From contig NW_023998566.1 of assembly GCF_014805625.2 (NCBI RefSeq), positions 242,639 through 306,638 of the forward strand: a stretch of DNA of 64,000 bases, written 5' to 3'. The notes below the pieces were generated by a model, which searched no databases, was not told the origin of the DNA, and saw nothing but the letters and a program-made list of their open reading frames with translations. Within the stretch, counting starts at the first letter, position 1, and every line of letters starts with the position of its first letter. Source of the DNA: Glossina fuscipes (lineage: Eukaryota > Arthropoda > Insecta > Diptera > Glossinidae). The position numbers and the translations under genes were made by a program. Shown here one piece after another: positions 18,986 through 28,931 of the stretch.

Positions 18986-20947
18986 AAAGGCAAATTGATC
19001 GTTGTCGGCAAAATGACCGAGAGTATATGAGAGCATTAGAAAAACGGTAGCGAAAGTGTGCGAATCGGCCGCAAGAAATCTTAACACAAGAAAGTACAAG
19101 TGACACAAAGCAAAAAAAGGAAAAAGAAAAAAAAAAAAATATAATAAAGGTCAAAAAATTACAAAAATTAACACGCCGAGAAAATATTGCAAAAGTTCAA
19201 ATTAATGGGAAAAAAAAGAAAACAATTACAAAAGTGGCAACAAATTTTTTAACACAAAAGTGCTAAGTGGAAAAATAACGGAAGACAAAAAAAAAGGAAA
19301 GAATCCAGACAATTTGAATGAACTCTAAAGTAAGCAAAAACAAAAATTACAAAGAAAAGGAGAGATCAATCATTGCATAAAGCAACCAAAGCCGCAGATA
19401 TTGAAAAAAAAGAGAGAAAAGGATCTAATAAACATTTCAACCAATATACTTACGAAAAGAAAAGCGAAAAGCCAAAAGGAAAATGGTGACACTAATTTAT
19501 GTAAAACAACAAATCTCATCATGCTTCATTTTGCTTCTAAAGTTGTCATTGTTTTCAAATAAAACAATACGAACAACAAAAAAAAAAGAACAATAGGAAA
19601 CCAAAAAAAGGAGAAAAAATAAATCACCTTTTTTTTTCAAATAAAAAAAAAACAAAAAAGAAAGGAAAAACTTACTTCGAAATTAAGTGACACCCCACGT
19701 TAACCAGTAGACACCCGCACACACATGGGAAGATTACGGTCAGTCTTATAGCAACTACAACGCCAACCATTACAACAGCAGCAATAACAATAGCAAATCA
19801 ACAATCAAACCCTTCAAAACCCGAAGCAGTTCTCGCCGGGGGAGAAAACCCAGGGGATGAAGCAGAAATTCCTTCTTTTTTTTTTTCAAACAATAAATAA
19901 AACAAACATTAATTGTCCTTTTATTTCAGATGCCTAAATGAGTTAAAAAAAAAGGAATACGCCAGGGCGACAGCGACAACGGCAGTAGCTACTCAATCAG
20001 CCGTTTCACCATCATTTCTGTCCAACAGCAATGGAAAGTAAAATTGCAGGCAGGTCCGGTGCACTTGAGCCAACCGACAACTGCCAACCAACCTTCAGCG
20101 CATTTCCACCAGACAGCAACAATAGACAACAACATCATCAACAGCAAACCAGCAATAGGACTTCAATAACACACCGGTACACGTTCATCTGCATATATAT
20201 CGTAAGCAAATGCATTCTTCATAACATTTTTCCAGCCTATCCAAGTATACCAGCTTTTGAGTAAGGGTATATGACACTGTCTAAAAATATTCAAATTATT
20301 AGTATTATTATAAATTGCCATGAGCTAACTAAATCTGAAAATTAATTTTGCGGATCCGTTCTGGTTTATTTCATTTATATCAATTAGCGAGGCAAAAGTA
20401 AGATAGGTTAATAGGCGAATAATAAGCGAAGTTTAAAGATAATTCGAAAACTCAGATATGTCAATAAATGAATACTCGCAAATAAAATAAATATACAGAC
20501 ATTTATAGAAAATATTGCTCGTAACTACTTCTTGCAAGTTAGGGGCAACTATCCCTAAAGGAAAACGCGCTTACGCATGCACATATCACCAGCGTGGTGA
20601 TCGATTTCAAATGAAAGAATCTCAAAAATTTTAAAAATGCAATACAAGAAAATACATGCTACGAAACATATTCTCCAATGTTCAGTTAAGATAACAAATA
20701 ATCTTTTAAAATTAAAGAATAAGCGAGCATGCAAATGTAAGCTACTAACGCCATAGATATTTGAAGATATCTTAAAAAAAAATAAAATCATAAAAGGAAT
20801 ACAAGTAAATAAACCGAAAAGAAGAAAATAGAAAAAAAAAAAAACAAGAAGACATATAAACAAGATAAATAAAGAGAAAAAAGGAAGAAGAAAAAAAACA
20901 TCCAAGCGCCTAGGGAACTACTAACCCTAATTAAGCTAGCATAAGCC
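18986..20947 (+). other. A-rich leader with an Asn-rich scrap
   Basis: Long purine/A-rich noncoding sequence. At about 19723-19860 a plus-strand stretch reads 'WEDYGQSYSNYNANHYNSSN' and continues Asn/Ser then Arg-rich to a stop; a similar Asn-rich composition occurs in gag tails, but there is no domain to name. A second open frame at 20031-20264 is Gln/Asn-rich at its start. Frames on the minus strand at 20555-21015 are Phe/Leu translations of A-rich sequence. Confidence 0.35.
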
Positions 20948-21382
20948 GATGAACGCCAGCGATAACGACAAGTAGGGGTTCTCCGCGGCCCGGTGGAGGC
21001 CCCGAGATCCAACATTCAACACGAGTAGCTCAGCATCGGCTGCGACAACGGAGGAACGTGATATCCTTGATACTGCCGAAATTAATAACTCTGAAGAACA
21101 AGCGACGCTAGTCCACGCCCTAGCGGCCCTGTCGCTCGGCGAGCCAGACACGTCGCAATGCCGCCGAGTAATTGTGGAAGGTAATACGACCAGCAATCAC
21201 GCCACCACCCCCGTGCACGAACGGCCACCCCTGGCCGCCACGTCTCATCCTATCGCCGGAAAACCGTCGCCACGCCCACGGGCACGAGCAAAAAAGGGCC
21301 AAACGGTCTCAACATTGTTGAGTAACATGTCACGGTCGGTACAGCACCCCGCCCCGCTGCAAGGCGACATGCAGAATTTGTA
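20948..21382 (+). pseudogene. GC-rich open frame, possible gag N-terminus
   Basis: An ATG at 20948 (MNASDNDK) is followed by a TAG at 20972 and then an open frame to a stop at 21382. The frame is unusually GC-rich for the window. After Ala/Ser/Thr-rich sequence comes 'TEERDILDTAEINNSEEQAT', then 'LVHALAALSLGEPD', which looks like an amphipathic helix, then a Pro/Arg/His-rich stretch ending 'HPAPLQGDMQNL'. I do not recognise a domain. Position between the leader and the 3' LTR, and the basic Pro-rich tail, fit a gag-type protein; this is inference. Confidence 0.4.
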
Positions 21383-22443
21383 GCAAGGGTTTATCGTGGA
21401 TTCCTGCCTGAAAGGCTTAACACCACGCTGGCCCAAGCCACTTTAAGCGTACTACGCCCCCTGGCGAGTTAGGCAATCCCCACAGAGTAGGGGCCTAAAC
21501 AACACCACAGTCCAGAACGGTTTATTGTGTATGGAACAATAAACTCCACTCTGCTCAGTGGTGAGGCCTAGCTGCACTCAAATTGTTCCACTTTGGCTAG
21601 GAACTTGCCGACCACAACCACCACGAGTACTCCCCGAAGGGCCGCATCCAAGCAGTCAGGACTCACAAATTGATCAACGATATGCGTTCAAAAATGTTAA
21701 AAATTGCGCTCGCTTCCGCCATAAGGCTTCCACGGCGCCGTTGATCAATTACCACCATTACCCGCAGGTATCCGTGACATATGTTCAAAAGTAAAAATAA
21801 GGCAAAAGGGGAAAAAGCCTTCCCGTCAAATCCCTTTTTTAATTCTTGCATGTATTAATTCTCAAGAGAGTTTATTAATTAATAGGCCAAAGGAAAGGCC
21901 ATCCGTCAATTCCTTTTTTTATAATTAACTCTCTCCCGAGAAAATTTTAATTCCAACGACTTTATGAACAAAGTCCATCATACACCCGCAGGCATACGTG
22001 ACTTTGTGAAGCGAGCCTCCTGACCGCCGTGGCTCTTAGTTTGTTTTACAAAGCCTTTGGCATACTTTGGGCGGATGTTAAAAACAACCGTACTTGCTTC
22101 GGATTCACCATACTTCCTTGGTTGCCAACACCATGAACTACTTTTCTTCGAGATATAAAGGTCTCGGGTATTGCACTGACATGGCAGGGGCGATCTACCA
22201 TGCACTCGCTAGATTACTACCTTCAACGTACTTAAAACATTCATATATTTCCTCGGTAGTAATCAGCTATTGAGTGAAGAGCTCATCTTCCAGTCAACCC
22301 ATCTCTTAGAAACTCGTCGCCGAGTTAGTAGCCCAAAACCTTAAACTTTTCTTAGCCGGCCGAAGCCGTTGCCCGGGGATCACCACTGGGAGGTGAGAGC
22401 TTCGGCACATCTATGCTCCCCATTAAAGCATAGTTTATCTCCC
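21375..22443. mobile_element. ~1.07-kb inserted repeat, related to 60820-61690
   Basis: The 14 bp CAAGGCGACATGCA occur at about 21361-21374 and at 22444-22457 and split an open frame that would otherwise continue, which fits a TSD. The inserted segment aligns with 60820-61690: 'AATCCC'..'TAGGGGCCTA(A/C)ACAAC', 'TTTATTGTGT', an AATAAA(A)C(T/C)C block, 'CCGAAGGGC', 'CAGTCAGGA(C/T)TCAC', CTTCCACGGCG/CCTTCCACCGCG, and repeated 'CCGTCAAAT' motifs. No protein domain. The element type is undetermined: a 14-bp TSD suits LINE or SINE integration, but no A-rich or simple-repeat tail is seen. Confidence 0.5.
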
Positions 22444-22617
22444 CAAGGCGACATGCAAGAAGAATTCCCAAGAAGAAGCCGGGTCGCCTCGAGGAAGTCT
22501 TCTTCGAGGGGAGACGACGATACCGGCTCATGCTTAGCCACCGCCAGTGGAGCCATGCGCGGCCGTCGCCGTGCTCGAGATCCCGAGACACCACGCGCAT
22601 TACTCCAAGGGGATTAA
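22444..22617 (+). pseudogene. Continuation of the possible gag frame
   Basis: After the repeat the frame resumes with 'PQGDMQEEFPRRSRVASRKS', Ser/Arg/Gly-rich sequence, 'GAMRGRRRARDPETPRALLQ' and stops at 22617. The shared residues QGDMQ at both sides come from the 14-bp direct repeat. A basic Arg-rich terminus is common in nucleic-acid-binding gag tails. The upstream part of the ATG-initiated frame from 22369 is encoded by the inserted repeat and is probably not relevant. Confidence 0.4.
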
Positions 22618-22946
22618 TCTGTGCCACAACCCTGCCACGACACAGCCACCTTCCCTCCCTGCACCCGAAGGCGATGAGCACCCCTCCATCGCAGCCCCTC
22701 ACCACCATAGACAAGCAACCGAGCAGCAGAAAGATCACACCAATGGCATCACAACAACGCCGCCCACGTTTACATAGACAATATTACCAACAAATGCCAA
22801 CCGAGCAGCGTAACGATTACATCAACGGCGTCACAACAGCATCAACATTGACATCAACAACACTTTCCCAACTATTACCACAACAACGGCAACAGGTGGC
22901 TATCGCCGTTAATACAAATGCCACAGCCGCAATAAATCCAGCCTAA
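22530..22946 (+). pseudogene. Gln/Thr-rich open frame of unknown nature
   Basis: A 138-codon frame overlapping the previous one in a different phase. It begins Arg/Ser/Pro-rich, then 'LHRQYYQQMPTEQRNDYING', then Thr/Ser-rich and Gln-rich stretches, and ends 'VNTNATAAINPA'. The composition resembles disordered gag or host low-complexity regions; no motif is identifiable. It could be a real second gag segment reached by frameshift, or a by-product of CAACAA-rich DNA. Confidence 0.3.
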
Positions 22947-23275
22947 AAATTCACACAACTATAATTACAACACCAGCAACTACCACCACAAGGCTGGCGG
23001 GACCAATGGCCAACGATCCGACACCCCGATGTCGGAAAGCCGAAGACAATAGGCTCCATGCCATCGAAGTGATAACACCCTACTCTGCTCAGGCAACAGG
23101 CTCTGCGATATCACATAATGATAGCACTCTGCTCTGCATAAGCGACAGGCTCTGTGGCCACTTTTTGACGCAGCAATCTCCATCAGCAGCAGAAAACGCA
23201 ACTGCAGCAACACACGACTGCGCCACACCGAAGCCGTCACCGACTAGCCAATGCCAGAGAGTCTCTTGCCCCCGA
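22947..23275 (+). other. Internal sequence, GC-rich, no gene recognised
   Basis: Includes two similar ~45-bp stretches near 23075-23160 with CTCTGC(T)C/T ... CAGGCTCTG, i.e. a small tandem duplication. Short open frames on both strands, none with a motif. Confidence 0.4.
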
Positions 23276-23288
23276 AGAACGGAGGATC
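23276..23288 (+). promoter_or_regulatory. Polypurine tract-like sequence
   Basis: GAAGAACGGAGGA immediately before TC and the TGTGAGG of the right LTR. Position and composition match the plus-strand priming site of LTR elements. Confidence 0.55.
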
Positions 23289-23738
23289 TGTGAGGACCCA
23301 AAGTCGTCCCCCTTTTTGGCCTCACCGGTTTTTCGTCTTTGGCTGGGGAGAGAGGGAGTGCTTGATAGTAAGCTAGCATAAGAATAGGATAGGCCTAGCA
23401 TAAAAGTAGGATAGGCATAGCATAAGAATAGGATAGACATAGAATAAGAATAGATTAAGATAGAATAAGAATAGATTAAGAATAGAATAGGCTAGATTAA
23501 GCGTAAGCTAAGGATAGGTTAGGAGTAGGACCTAAAAATAAGTTTAGTGGAGTTTGAGCCTTCGGCGTGAGGAGTCGATTTTTACTCATAGACCGAGGAA
23601 GTCGCGTTTTAGGCTTAGACGAAGGAAGTAAAGTGTAACCAAGAGAAATTCCCTGCAACCAATCAATTTTCTCGTGTTTCATTCCCTGGGCCGCTGAGCT
23701 CCCCCAGAAATAAGGAAAGGGACGAAAGCGCCCTCACG
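23289..23738 (+). repeat. 3' LTR, 450 bp
   Basis: Starts TGTGAGGACCC and ends GCCCTCACG, followed by the TSD GTAC. It contains the AGAATAGGATAG minisatellite. The end is fixed by the TSD, and by inverted symmetry between the LTR termini. Confidence 0.75.
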
Positions 23739-23742
23739 GTAC

Positions 23743-24330
23743 GTGTCATATCGATGCTATTTTATTTATGCATTGGAGTACACATATCAATGTTATCAAT
23801 GCTATTCTATGTATTACATACATAGCTGTACTAATGCTACTTTATGTATGGATTAATATATGTTTATCGCCTATAAATAAAATGCATCTCCATTCATGTA
23901 TGGAAACTATGGATACGCAACAAAAATTAATGTATTACAGTTAATTTCTATATAGGGAGAACAATTTATTATGCTAATCTTAGTAAGTAATACAGCAAAA
24001 ATAAGAGTAGTTATATGGCTACGGAAGTAAATATATTAGAATGTATGTGAGCTGTGCCAGCAAAAATGCAATGTGCATTTCTTAGCGTAACCATTAATTA
24101 ACAAGGAAACGTTTATATCTATGATTTCGCGTATGATGTATCCGAAAATTTAAAACATGTTTATAAAGAGAAGATATTTTTACCCATATTTATACCACAT
24201 TTACAGTAAGGAGACGATCTATACAGAGGCACCTGCACTTTCATGTGTAACTTAACGGGCGAATCGGACAACTAGACATACTTTTTTCAGAATATACTTG
24301 GTTACAGATGAATTATTAGTAAGCAAGCGT
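23743..24330. repeat. Dispersed ~1.2-kb repeat, copy 3 (right part)
   Basis: Continues the sequence at 18587-18628, now separated by the 5.1-kb LTR element; 'CATTGGAGTACACATATCAAT' echoes 'ATTGGAGTATGCATACCAAT' across the insertion. Further right it aligns with copy 1 through 'GAACAATTTATTATGCTAAT' and the GAGAAGATATTTT right end. The left portion of the repeat is missing, cut by the fold-back element. Confidence 0.55.
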
Positions 24331-24384
24331 TTTGCTTTGCAGTATAAATTCATTAAATTTGTTTGTGATACTTTAGTTTTTTTA

Positions 24385-24565
24385 AATGTTTCGTCACATC
24401 GTCCGCTACAAAAATATCTTAGTTCAATAAACTTATTACCAATATCTTCCCCTATATGATGGTATTTAATGTCAATTTGTTTCGATTGCGAAGTGCTGAG
24501 GTTTTATGTAGATCTAAAGCTTCTTGACTATCCACATTACAAACAACTAGACTATCGTATTCAAT
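24385..24565 (-). pseudogene. Copia-type pol C-terminus (RNase H end)
   Basis: Minus strand: 'YDSLVVCNVDSQEALDLHKT' in one frame, then after a frameshift 'QIDIKYHHIGEDIGNKFIEL' and 'RYFCSGR'. This matches the end of copia-type RNase H: D-(N/S)-x-(S/G)-A-x-x-L-x-x-x-P-x-x-H-x-R-(T/S)-K-H-I-D-I-(K/R)-Y-H-(F/H)-(I/V)-R-E. The catalytic Asp of the D-N-Q/S block appears retained ('VDSQEA'). Only about 60 codons remain, next to the right end of dispersed repeat copy 3. Confidence 0.65.
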
Positions 24566-25143
24566 TTATAATTCATTTATTTATTATCAAGTTATTATTC
24601 ATTATATATATGGTGTCTGCTACCTCCCAATGCGCGAGTTGAACTCAGGCGCGTCGAGGCTCACGCAATTTGTATTTTTTTTTATTTATTTATTTTATTG
24701 TAGCTAGTTATGCATGAAATTCATCTAAACAAAATTAGCAGACGAATTCAAGTGTATCTTAAGAATAAATCTTTTATTTATCGTTTTAAAAACTAGTATA
24801 CAATATAAAGGAAGGTATGCAAATAGAATAATCATAAAAACAAAGTAACTTAAAAATAATAATTCATGTATAAATAAAAAAAAGGAAAAGAGAAAAAAGC
24901 ATGTACACAGCTTGCACAGAAGCACACCAGCAAGAGAAGCAACCTATTTTCATAGGAAGGAAGAGAAGCAATCGGATCGCAATCTAAATTCCTAATAGCA
25001 AACAGCAGGAATTGCTTTTGAAAAATTGAATCTACTTAGCACCTATATGAAGGAGACCCCACAACAGCGGCGTACTCAAGTATAGGTCTAACCAAACACA
25101 TGTACAGCCTTTTCATAATGTAGGGTTAATCAAACTCTTTGGA

Positions 25144-25769
25144 TCACCTTTTTATAAAACCCAGCCGGTACCTAGCTTTGCTTAACGAGGGCCCAATATG
25201 CAAATTAAGACCTAAGCTACCGTCAAATAAAACTCCTAAATCTGTGAACGAATCGACGTCCTCCAACTTGTGCGAATCAGTGAAATACTGAGTAATGCAT
25301 GACTTTATTCTTGAAAAAGAAAGCTTCTTACATTTATTTAGATTTAGTTTCATATAATTCAACGAGCACTATGCAACCAAATTATTTAAGTCAATTTGAA
25401 GTTGGTGTGATTGCGATTCTGCGGAAAAGGAAGAAATCGAGTTTACATCATCAGCATATATTAACATCTGGCTGATGGCAAACCATTAATGTATCAATTC
25501 AATAAAATGGGTCTAAGTGGCTACCTTGAGGTGCGCCATACGTCACGAGGAATCCATATAAGGTAATGAACCCAAATAAAACCTTGAATGACTTATTATG
25601 CAAATAAAAGCTTAACCACTTCACTAAACAGAAAGGAAAGCCAGAGGCCTGGAGTTTAAAGATAAGTAGTCTATGGTTAGCCAAATCAAATGCTTTGCTA
25701 AAATCAGTGTATATGACATTAATGTGAGAGCCACTAGAAAAAGTCTTGAAAACATAACAAGTAAATCTT
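25144..25769 (-). pseudogene. CR1/jockey-like ORF2: RT C-terminal half and post-RT, copy B
   Basis: After the nested insertion the frame resumes inside the codon series for 'EF-TCYVFKT' and continues with 'YTDFSKAFDLANHRLLIFKL' (motif A; first catalytic Asp retained), 'ASGFPFCLVKWLSFYL', 'YGAPQGSHLDPFY' (motif B), a degraded YADD region, then 'MNYMKLNLNKCKKLSFSRIK' (motif 6 and following), 'DVDSFTDLGVLFDGSLGLNL' and 'YRLGFIKR'. A post-RT segment with the V-(W) landmark follows in another frame near 25060. At least three frame breaks. Confidence 0.7.
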
Positions 25770-25953
25770 CTTCTTCCTTTTTTCTTTTTTTCTTCTTATT
25801 TGTTTTATTGTACTTATACTAAGTTTTATTATTAATTTAAATTTTATTATTAAATTAAGTTTTGCTTTAAGTGCCAATTGAACTCGACTGTTATTTGTTT
25901 AGTTGAGTTTCATGTATAAGTAGAATTAAATTAGATAAATAAATAAATAAATT
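25770..25953 (+). mobile_element. 184-bp LINE 3' end inserted in copy B
   Basis: Plus-strand T-rich start (CTTCTTCTTCC...), 'TTGTTTAGTTGAGTTTCATG', and a TAAATAAATAAATAAAT tail. It is nearly identical in layout to 32700-32875, the 3' UTR of copy G, and related to 62690-62935. On the minus strand the flanking LINE sequence reads CTGTTAGAATTT before and ATTTACTTG after the insert, so the target lies in a Leu-Glu-Phe-Thr codon run with a TSD of roughly AAATT or AAAT. An extreme 5' truncation. Confidence 0.75.
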
Positions 25954-26701
25954 CTAACAGGTTGGTGACCGTAGATCTTCCTTTTCGATTTGAAGGCAAA
26001 GGCCAAATGCTGAGTCACAATTCGCTTGAACAGTTTAGGCAAGACACTCAACTTGGCAATGCCTCTGCAGTTCTCAACAAGTTGTCTACTTCCACTTTTG
26101 TGAATAAAAGTAAGCAAACTACTCTTCCAACAAAAAGGGGAAACACCTAAATTCAAGGACTGGTTAAAAATCTTTGAGATAACACCACATAGCTCGATAG
26201 CGCAAGATGTAAGTACACTCGATGGAATTCCATCAAGTCCAGGTGCACAACTATATCTTAGAGAGTTCAGTTCTTTAAAAAGGTCATTTTCGGAAATAAC
26301 CAAATTAGGAATTGAAACCAAATTAATAATCGGATAAGGATAGTTTGCTGATAAGTTGAAATTAGCAGTCGAAAAGTTTTGTCGGAAGTATTCCGCAAAT
26401 AGATTTGCGGTTTCAATATCATCCGAGGACTCAGAGCTATTAAAAAAAACATGTGAGGAATTTGTGGAGATTTTTCTTTTGAAGTTAACAAACTTAAAAA
26501 AGTATTTAGAACTAGCAAACAGAAAGGATTAAACGAACTGAAGATATCTGCAATAATATTGGTGGTTGAGGGAATTAAATCTATGCCTTCCAGCTGAATT
26601 ATCGATATAATCGAAAGCAGAGCCACCTCTCGAAAATTTCTCGAAGAGTTTGTTTTTCCTATTTTTGTAATATCTAATTGTCGTATTAAAACGCGGGCCA
26701 C
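25954..26701 (-). pseudogene. CR1/jockey-like ORF2: linker and RT N-terminal half, copy B
   Basis: Two overlapping frames. The upstream one includes a linker with 'FVNFKRKISTNSSHVFF' in a shifted phase and 'ANLFAEYFRQNFST'. The downstream frame (26321-25954) has 'LNSLRYSCAPGLDGIPSSVL' (motif 0/1, the (K)-x-x-x-x-x-x-G-x-D-G-(I/L)-P box), 'FCWKSSLLTFIHKSGSRQLV' and 'ENCRGIAKLSVLPKLFKRIV' (motif 1, N-(Y/C)-R-(G/P)-I-x-x-L). It leaves frame at motif 2, then is cut at 'TNLL' by the inserted 3' end. Confidence 0.7.
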
Positions 26702-26900
26702 CTACTTCGAGGACGGGACTGCTTGATCGGAACCAATGCAGAAATAGCTAGATTTAATATACAGTAGAATGGTGACAGTAAGCTATGAATACTTTCAATT
26801 GAGAAATCAAGCTCAATATGACAAAGATGTGATTTTAGCATTGAAACATTGATTTTATGGAAATTTATTTGAAAAACTTGAATTTGGAACGGTGTAGAAG

Positions 26901-26929
26901 TTCAGCGAACCATTATGCTCGTAATGAAA
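26901..26929. other. Junction between opposed LINE copies
   Basis: Copy B (minus) ends and copy G (plus) begins within about 30 bp; exact boundaries are not resolvable by eye. Confidence 0.4.
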
Positions 26930-27103
26930 AGAAATACCTAATGCTTTCAAGAACCTAAATGAAGTCTACCACTTATTCTCGTTATCGTACTCTTTAAAGT
27001 CTACTAAGGCAACATTGCTTAATACGCGCGATTTACCTATGTCGTACGTTACGATTCGAAAATGAATTATTGTTAATTATTATCGGTTGCCAGGCTTATG
27101 CAT
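26930..27103 (+). pseudogene. CR1/jockey-like LINE tail, copy G (left part)
   Basis: Plus strand: 'NAFKNLNEVYHLFSLSYSLK' then 'TLLNTRDLPMSY' and, after a break, the sequence TATCGGTTGCC that encodes the start of the R-L-P-S-F segment. It is collinear with copy E. At 27103 it is interrupted by an LTR retrotransposon and resumes at 32628 with GTTTGCGATGGC, which matches ATTTGCGATGGC in copy E. Confidence 0.7.
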
Positions 27104-27575
27104 TGTAATAAGATTGATATGGTATCGTGTGGTATGAAGTGATTAGTTTTTCTCTTTAGGCCCTATGCTGCTCGGCTGCAGTACGCCAAGTCTATCCGTC
27201 TTTTAGAATGCCAAAGTGTCTCGGCATAAGACGGTAACTAATCTTAATGGTTCAGGCGGATTTAACGCCTTGTGTTCTTAGCGAGTAAAACGCTTAGTTG
27301 AGTTGCTTTATGAGAACTGATTTTCTTTATTTTCTTACGCACTATTTATACTAAATTTTTACACTAAACTATTCTTATCTTATTCTTAACAGGATTGTAA
27401 TTGCTTATTAAATTATCCTTATCACACACTAGATTATTCTTATATAAACAGAATTATCACTGTTTACATGCGAAGTGAAGTGTGACATTTTATTTTATCA
27501 AAAGGATTATGCTGAAGTGGCATAATTTTGTCACACTTCAAGTGGATGCATACGATAGTATGCGATCACACTACA
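27104..27575 (-). repeat. 3' LTR of the gypsy-type element
   Basis: Aligns end to end with 32151-32623. Related but clearly different LTRs of the same family lie at 38898-39391, about 51962-52484 and 53362-55239. Shared blocks include ACGCCAAGT(C/T)TATCCGTC, 'AGGCGGAT' and GTATGCGATCACACTACA. Confidence 0.92.
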
Positions 27576-27842
27576 CCCTTACCGTTTTAGAGAGAAAATT
27601 GTTAATGTGTTCATAGACGTTAACAATATTCTGTTATGAAAGGTAAGTTTTTTTTTTTTTTTCGATTAATTTAAGTAAATTTTTTAGTGTTTATTGATAG
27701 CTTTGTATGCCTATATTTTAAATATATTTGGTTTGTTGTTCTATTATTTTTAATAGTTTCGTATTTTTAGGCTTAACTAGGTTTGGTTTGTAATTGTTTA
27801 TTTCTTAAATTTAGTTTACATTTATTGTATTGTATCTCTTAA
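27576..27842 (-). other. Untranslated segment before the 3' LTR
   Basis: About 270 bp, with a T-run at 27647-27661. On the minus strand the last bases before the LTR are ACGGTAAGGG, a weak polypurine tract. There is no open frame for an envelope protein. Confidence 0.6.
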
Positions 27843-28930
27843 TTAAATTTTTATGTACAGTTTTTGGTTTATTTTAATTTGTATTGTGACATTGGGTTCT
27901 TCTATATCTATTACTTCATATGGTCCTTCATAGGGTTTATCTAATCTTTTCCTGTTGTGTTCCTTTAATAGGATTTGATCTCCTATGTTTATTTCGATTG
28001 GATTAGTGAAATTTTCTTTTGATAGTTGTGTTCTTGCTGCTTTTGCTTTTTCTAAAACTCTTTTAGCCTCTTCTAAAGAATATTTTAATTTTCTTTTTAG
28101 CTCATTTATGTAGTTTTCTGGGTTGTATGTAGGATTTGAATTTAATACTGTTTCGTTGGGCATGTATGGCAATTTTCCGTAAATCAATTCAAAAGGTGTA
28201 TATTGTGTTTCTACGTGAGGAGTAGTGTTATATGCGAAAGTGTAGTATGGTATCCATTTATCCCAATCATTGTTTGTTGCAAAGGTTTAAAGGTATTCGT
28301 TAAGAACTCTGTGATTTCTTTCAATTGTACCTAAGGTTTCGTGGTGGTAGGGGGTTGAGAACTTTTGCTTGATATTTAGTAACAGACAAATTTCTTTTAT
28401 TAGTTCATTGTTGAACTCTGTTCCTCTGTCAGATTTTAATGTTTTCAATCGACCGTATTTAAGTATTACCTCTTCTATTAGAATTTTGGCAATTGATTTT
28501 GCGCTTTTATCTACAATAGGATGTGCGATTATGTATTTTGTTAGTTCGCATTGTATTGTTAATATGTATCGGAAATTATTAGATTCGGAAAGATTAGATT
28601 AGGTCCTACTGTATCTATGCTTAGTGTTTCAAAAGATGTGGACGGTGTATCCGTTGTTATGAGTGATTCTTTTGTGTGTTTGGCAAATGTGGCATTGTTT
28701 TGTGTAATTTTTTGTGATTTTGAACATATAACGCCAGATGTATTTTTGGCTTCGTTTTTGGAATGTTTTCCTTACTCCGAAATGTCCTGAGTGTGGGCAA
28801 GTGTGGTATCCTTCTATTAATTTGCAGTTTTCTTCATCATCATATATTCTTTGTCTTTCTTTATATAACAGTATATTTATGCGGTTCCTTTTAATATTGT
28901 TGAATTTTTTCTTTAATATCTCTTTGGATA
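27843..28930 (-). pseudogene. Integrase of the gypsy-type element
   Basis: Minus strand, several frames. Near 28800-28680 the DNA encodes a zinc-binding region with a 'GYHTCPHSGHFGVRKTFQK' stretch and then 'CHICQTHK', the H-x3-7-H ... C-x2-C pattern. The catalytic core follows in pieces: 'SDRGTEFNNELIKEI' with the second Asp, and 'YHHETLGTIERNHRVLNEYL' with the Glu of the D,D-35-E triad (near 28350-28290). The first Asp is not clear in the damaged stretch around 28600. The last 114 codons (28187-27843) are open: 'MIYGKLPYMPNETVLN', a charged helix, and 'PIEINIGDQILLKEHNRKRL', the GPY/F-domain pattern ending 'PYEGPYEVIDIEEPNVTIQI'. Confidence 0.85.
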
Positions 28931-28931
28931 T

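Larger units (their letters stand above)
18629..23738 (+). mobile_element. Large LTR element lacking pol, TSD GTAC
   Basis: Bounded by GTAC at 18625-18628 and 23739-23742. Left and right LTRs both start TGTGAGGACCCAAAGTCGTCC; the right LTR ends GCCCTCACG, which mirrors TGTGAGG apart from its last base. A purine-rich tract (GAAGAACGGAGGA) ends two bases before the right LTR, as expected for a polypurine tract in plus-strand orientation. No protease, RT, RNase H or integrase motif was found in the 4 kb of internal sequence, only an A-rich leader and GC-richer open frames that may be gag. I therefore read it as a nonautonomous LTR element. A ~1.07-kb repeat is inserted within it. Confidence 0.75.
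24660..26900 (-). mobile_element. CR1/jockey-like LINE, copy B
   Basis: In minus-strand order: end of endonuclease (26900-26701), linker and RT N-terminal half (26701-25954), a 184-bp LINE 3' end inserted in the opposite orientation (25953-25770), RT C-terminal half (25769-25380), post-RT region (25362-24960), and a 3' UTR ending in a TAAATAAATAAA-type tail at about 24665-24700. The C-terminal tail present in copies E, F and G is missing: the YENRLLL-like block passes directly into the 3' UTR, as in copy D at 62.67 kb. The copy is the most complete of its family here. Confidence 0.75.

Noticed and set aside
18905..19154. Minus-strand 67- and 70-codon frames
   Set aside because: Overlap the LTR/leader in another phase and consist mainly of Phe/Ser from A/G-rich DNA.
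20555..21015. Phe/Leu-rich minus-strand frames
   Set aside because: Translations of an A-rich leader; opposite strand to the element's proposed coding sense.
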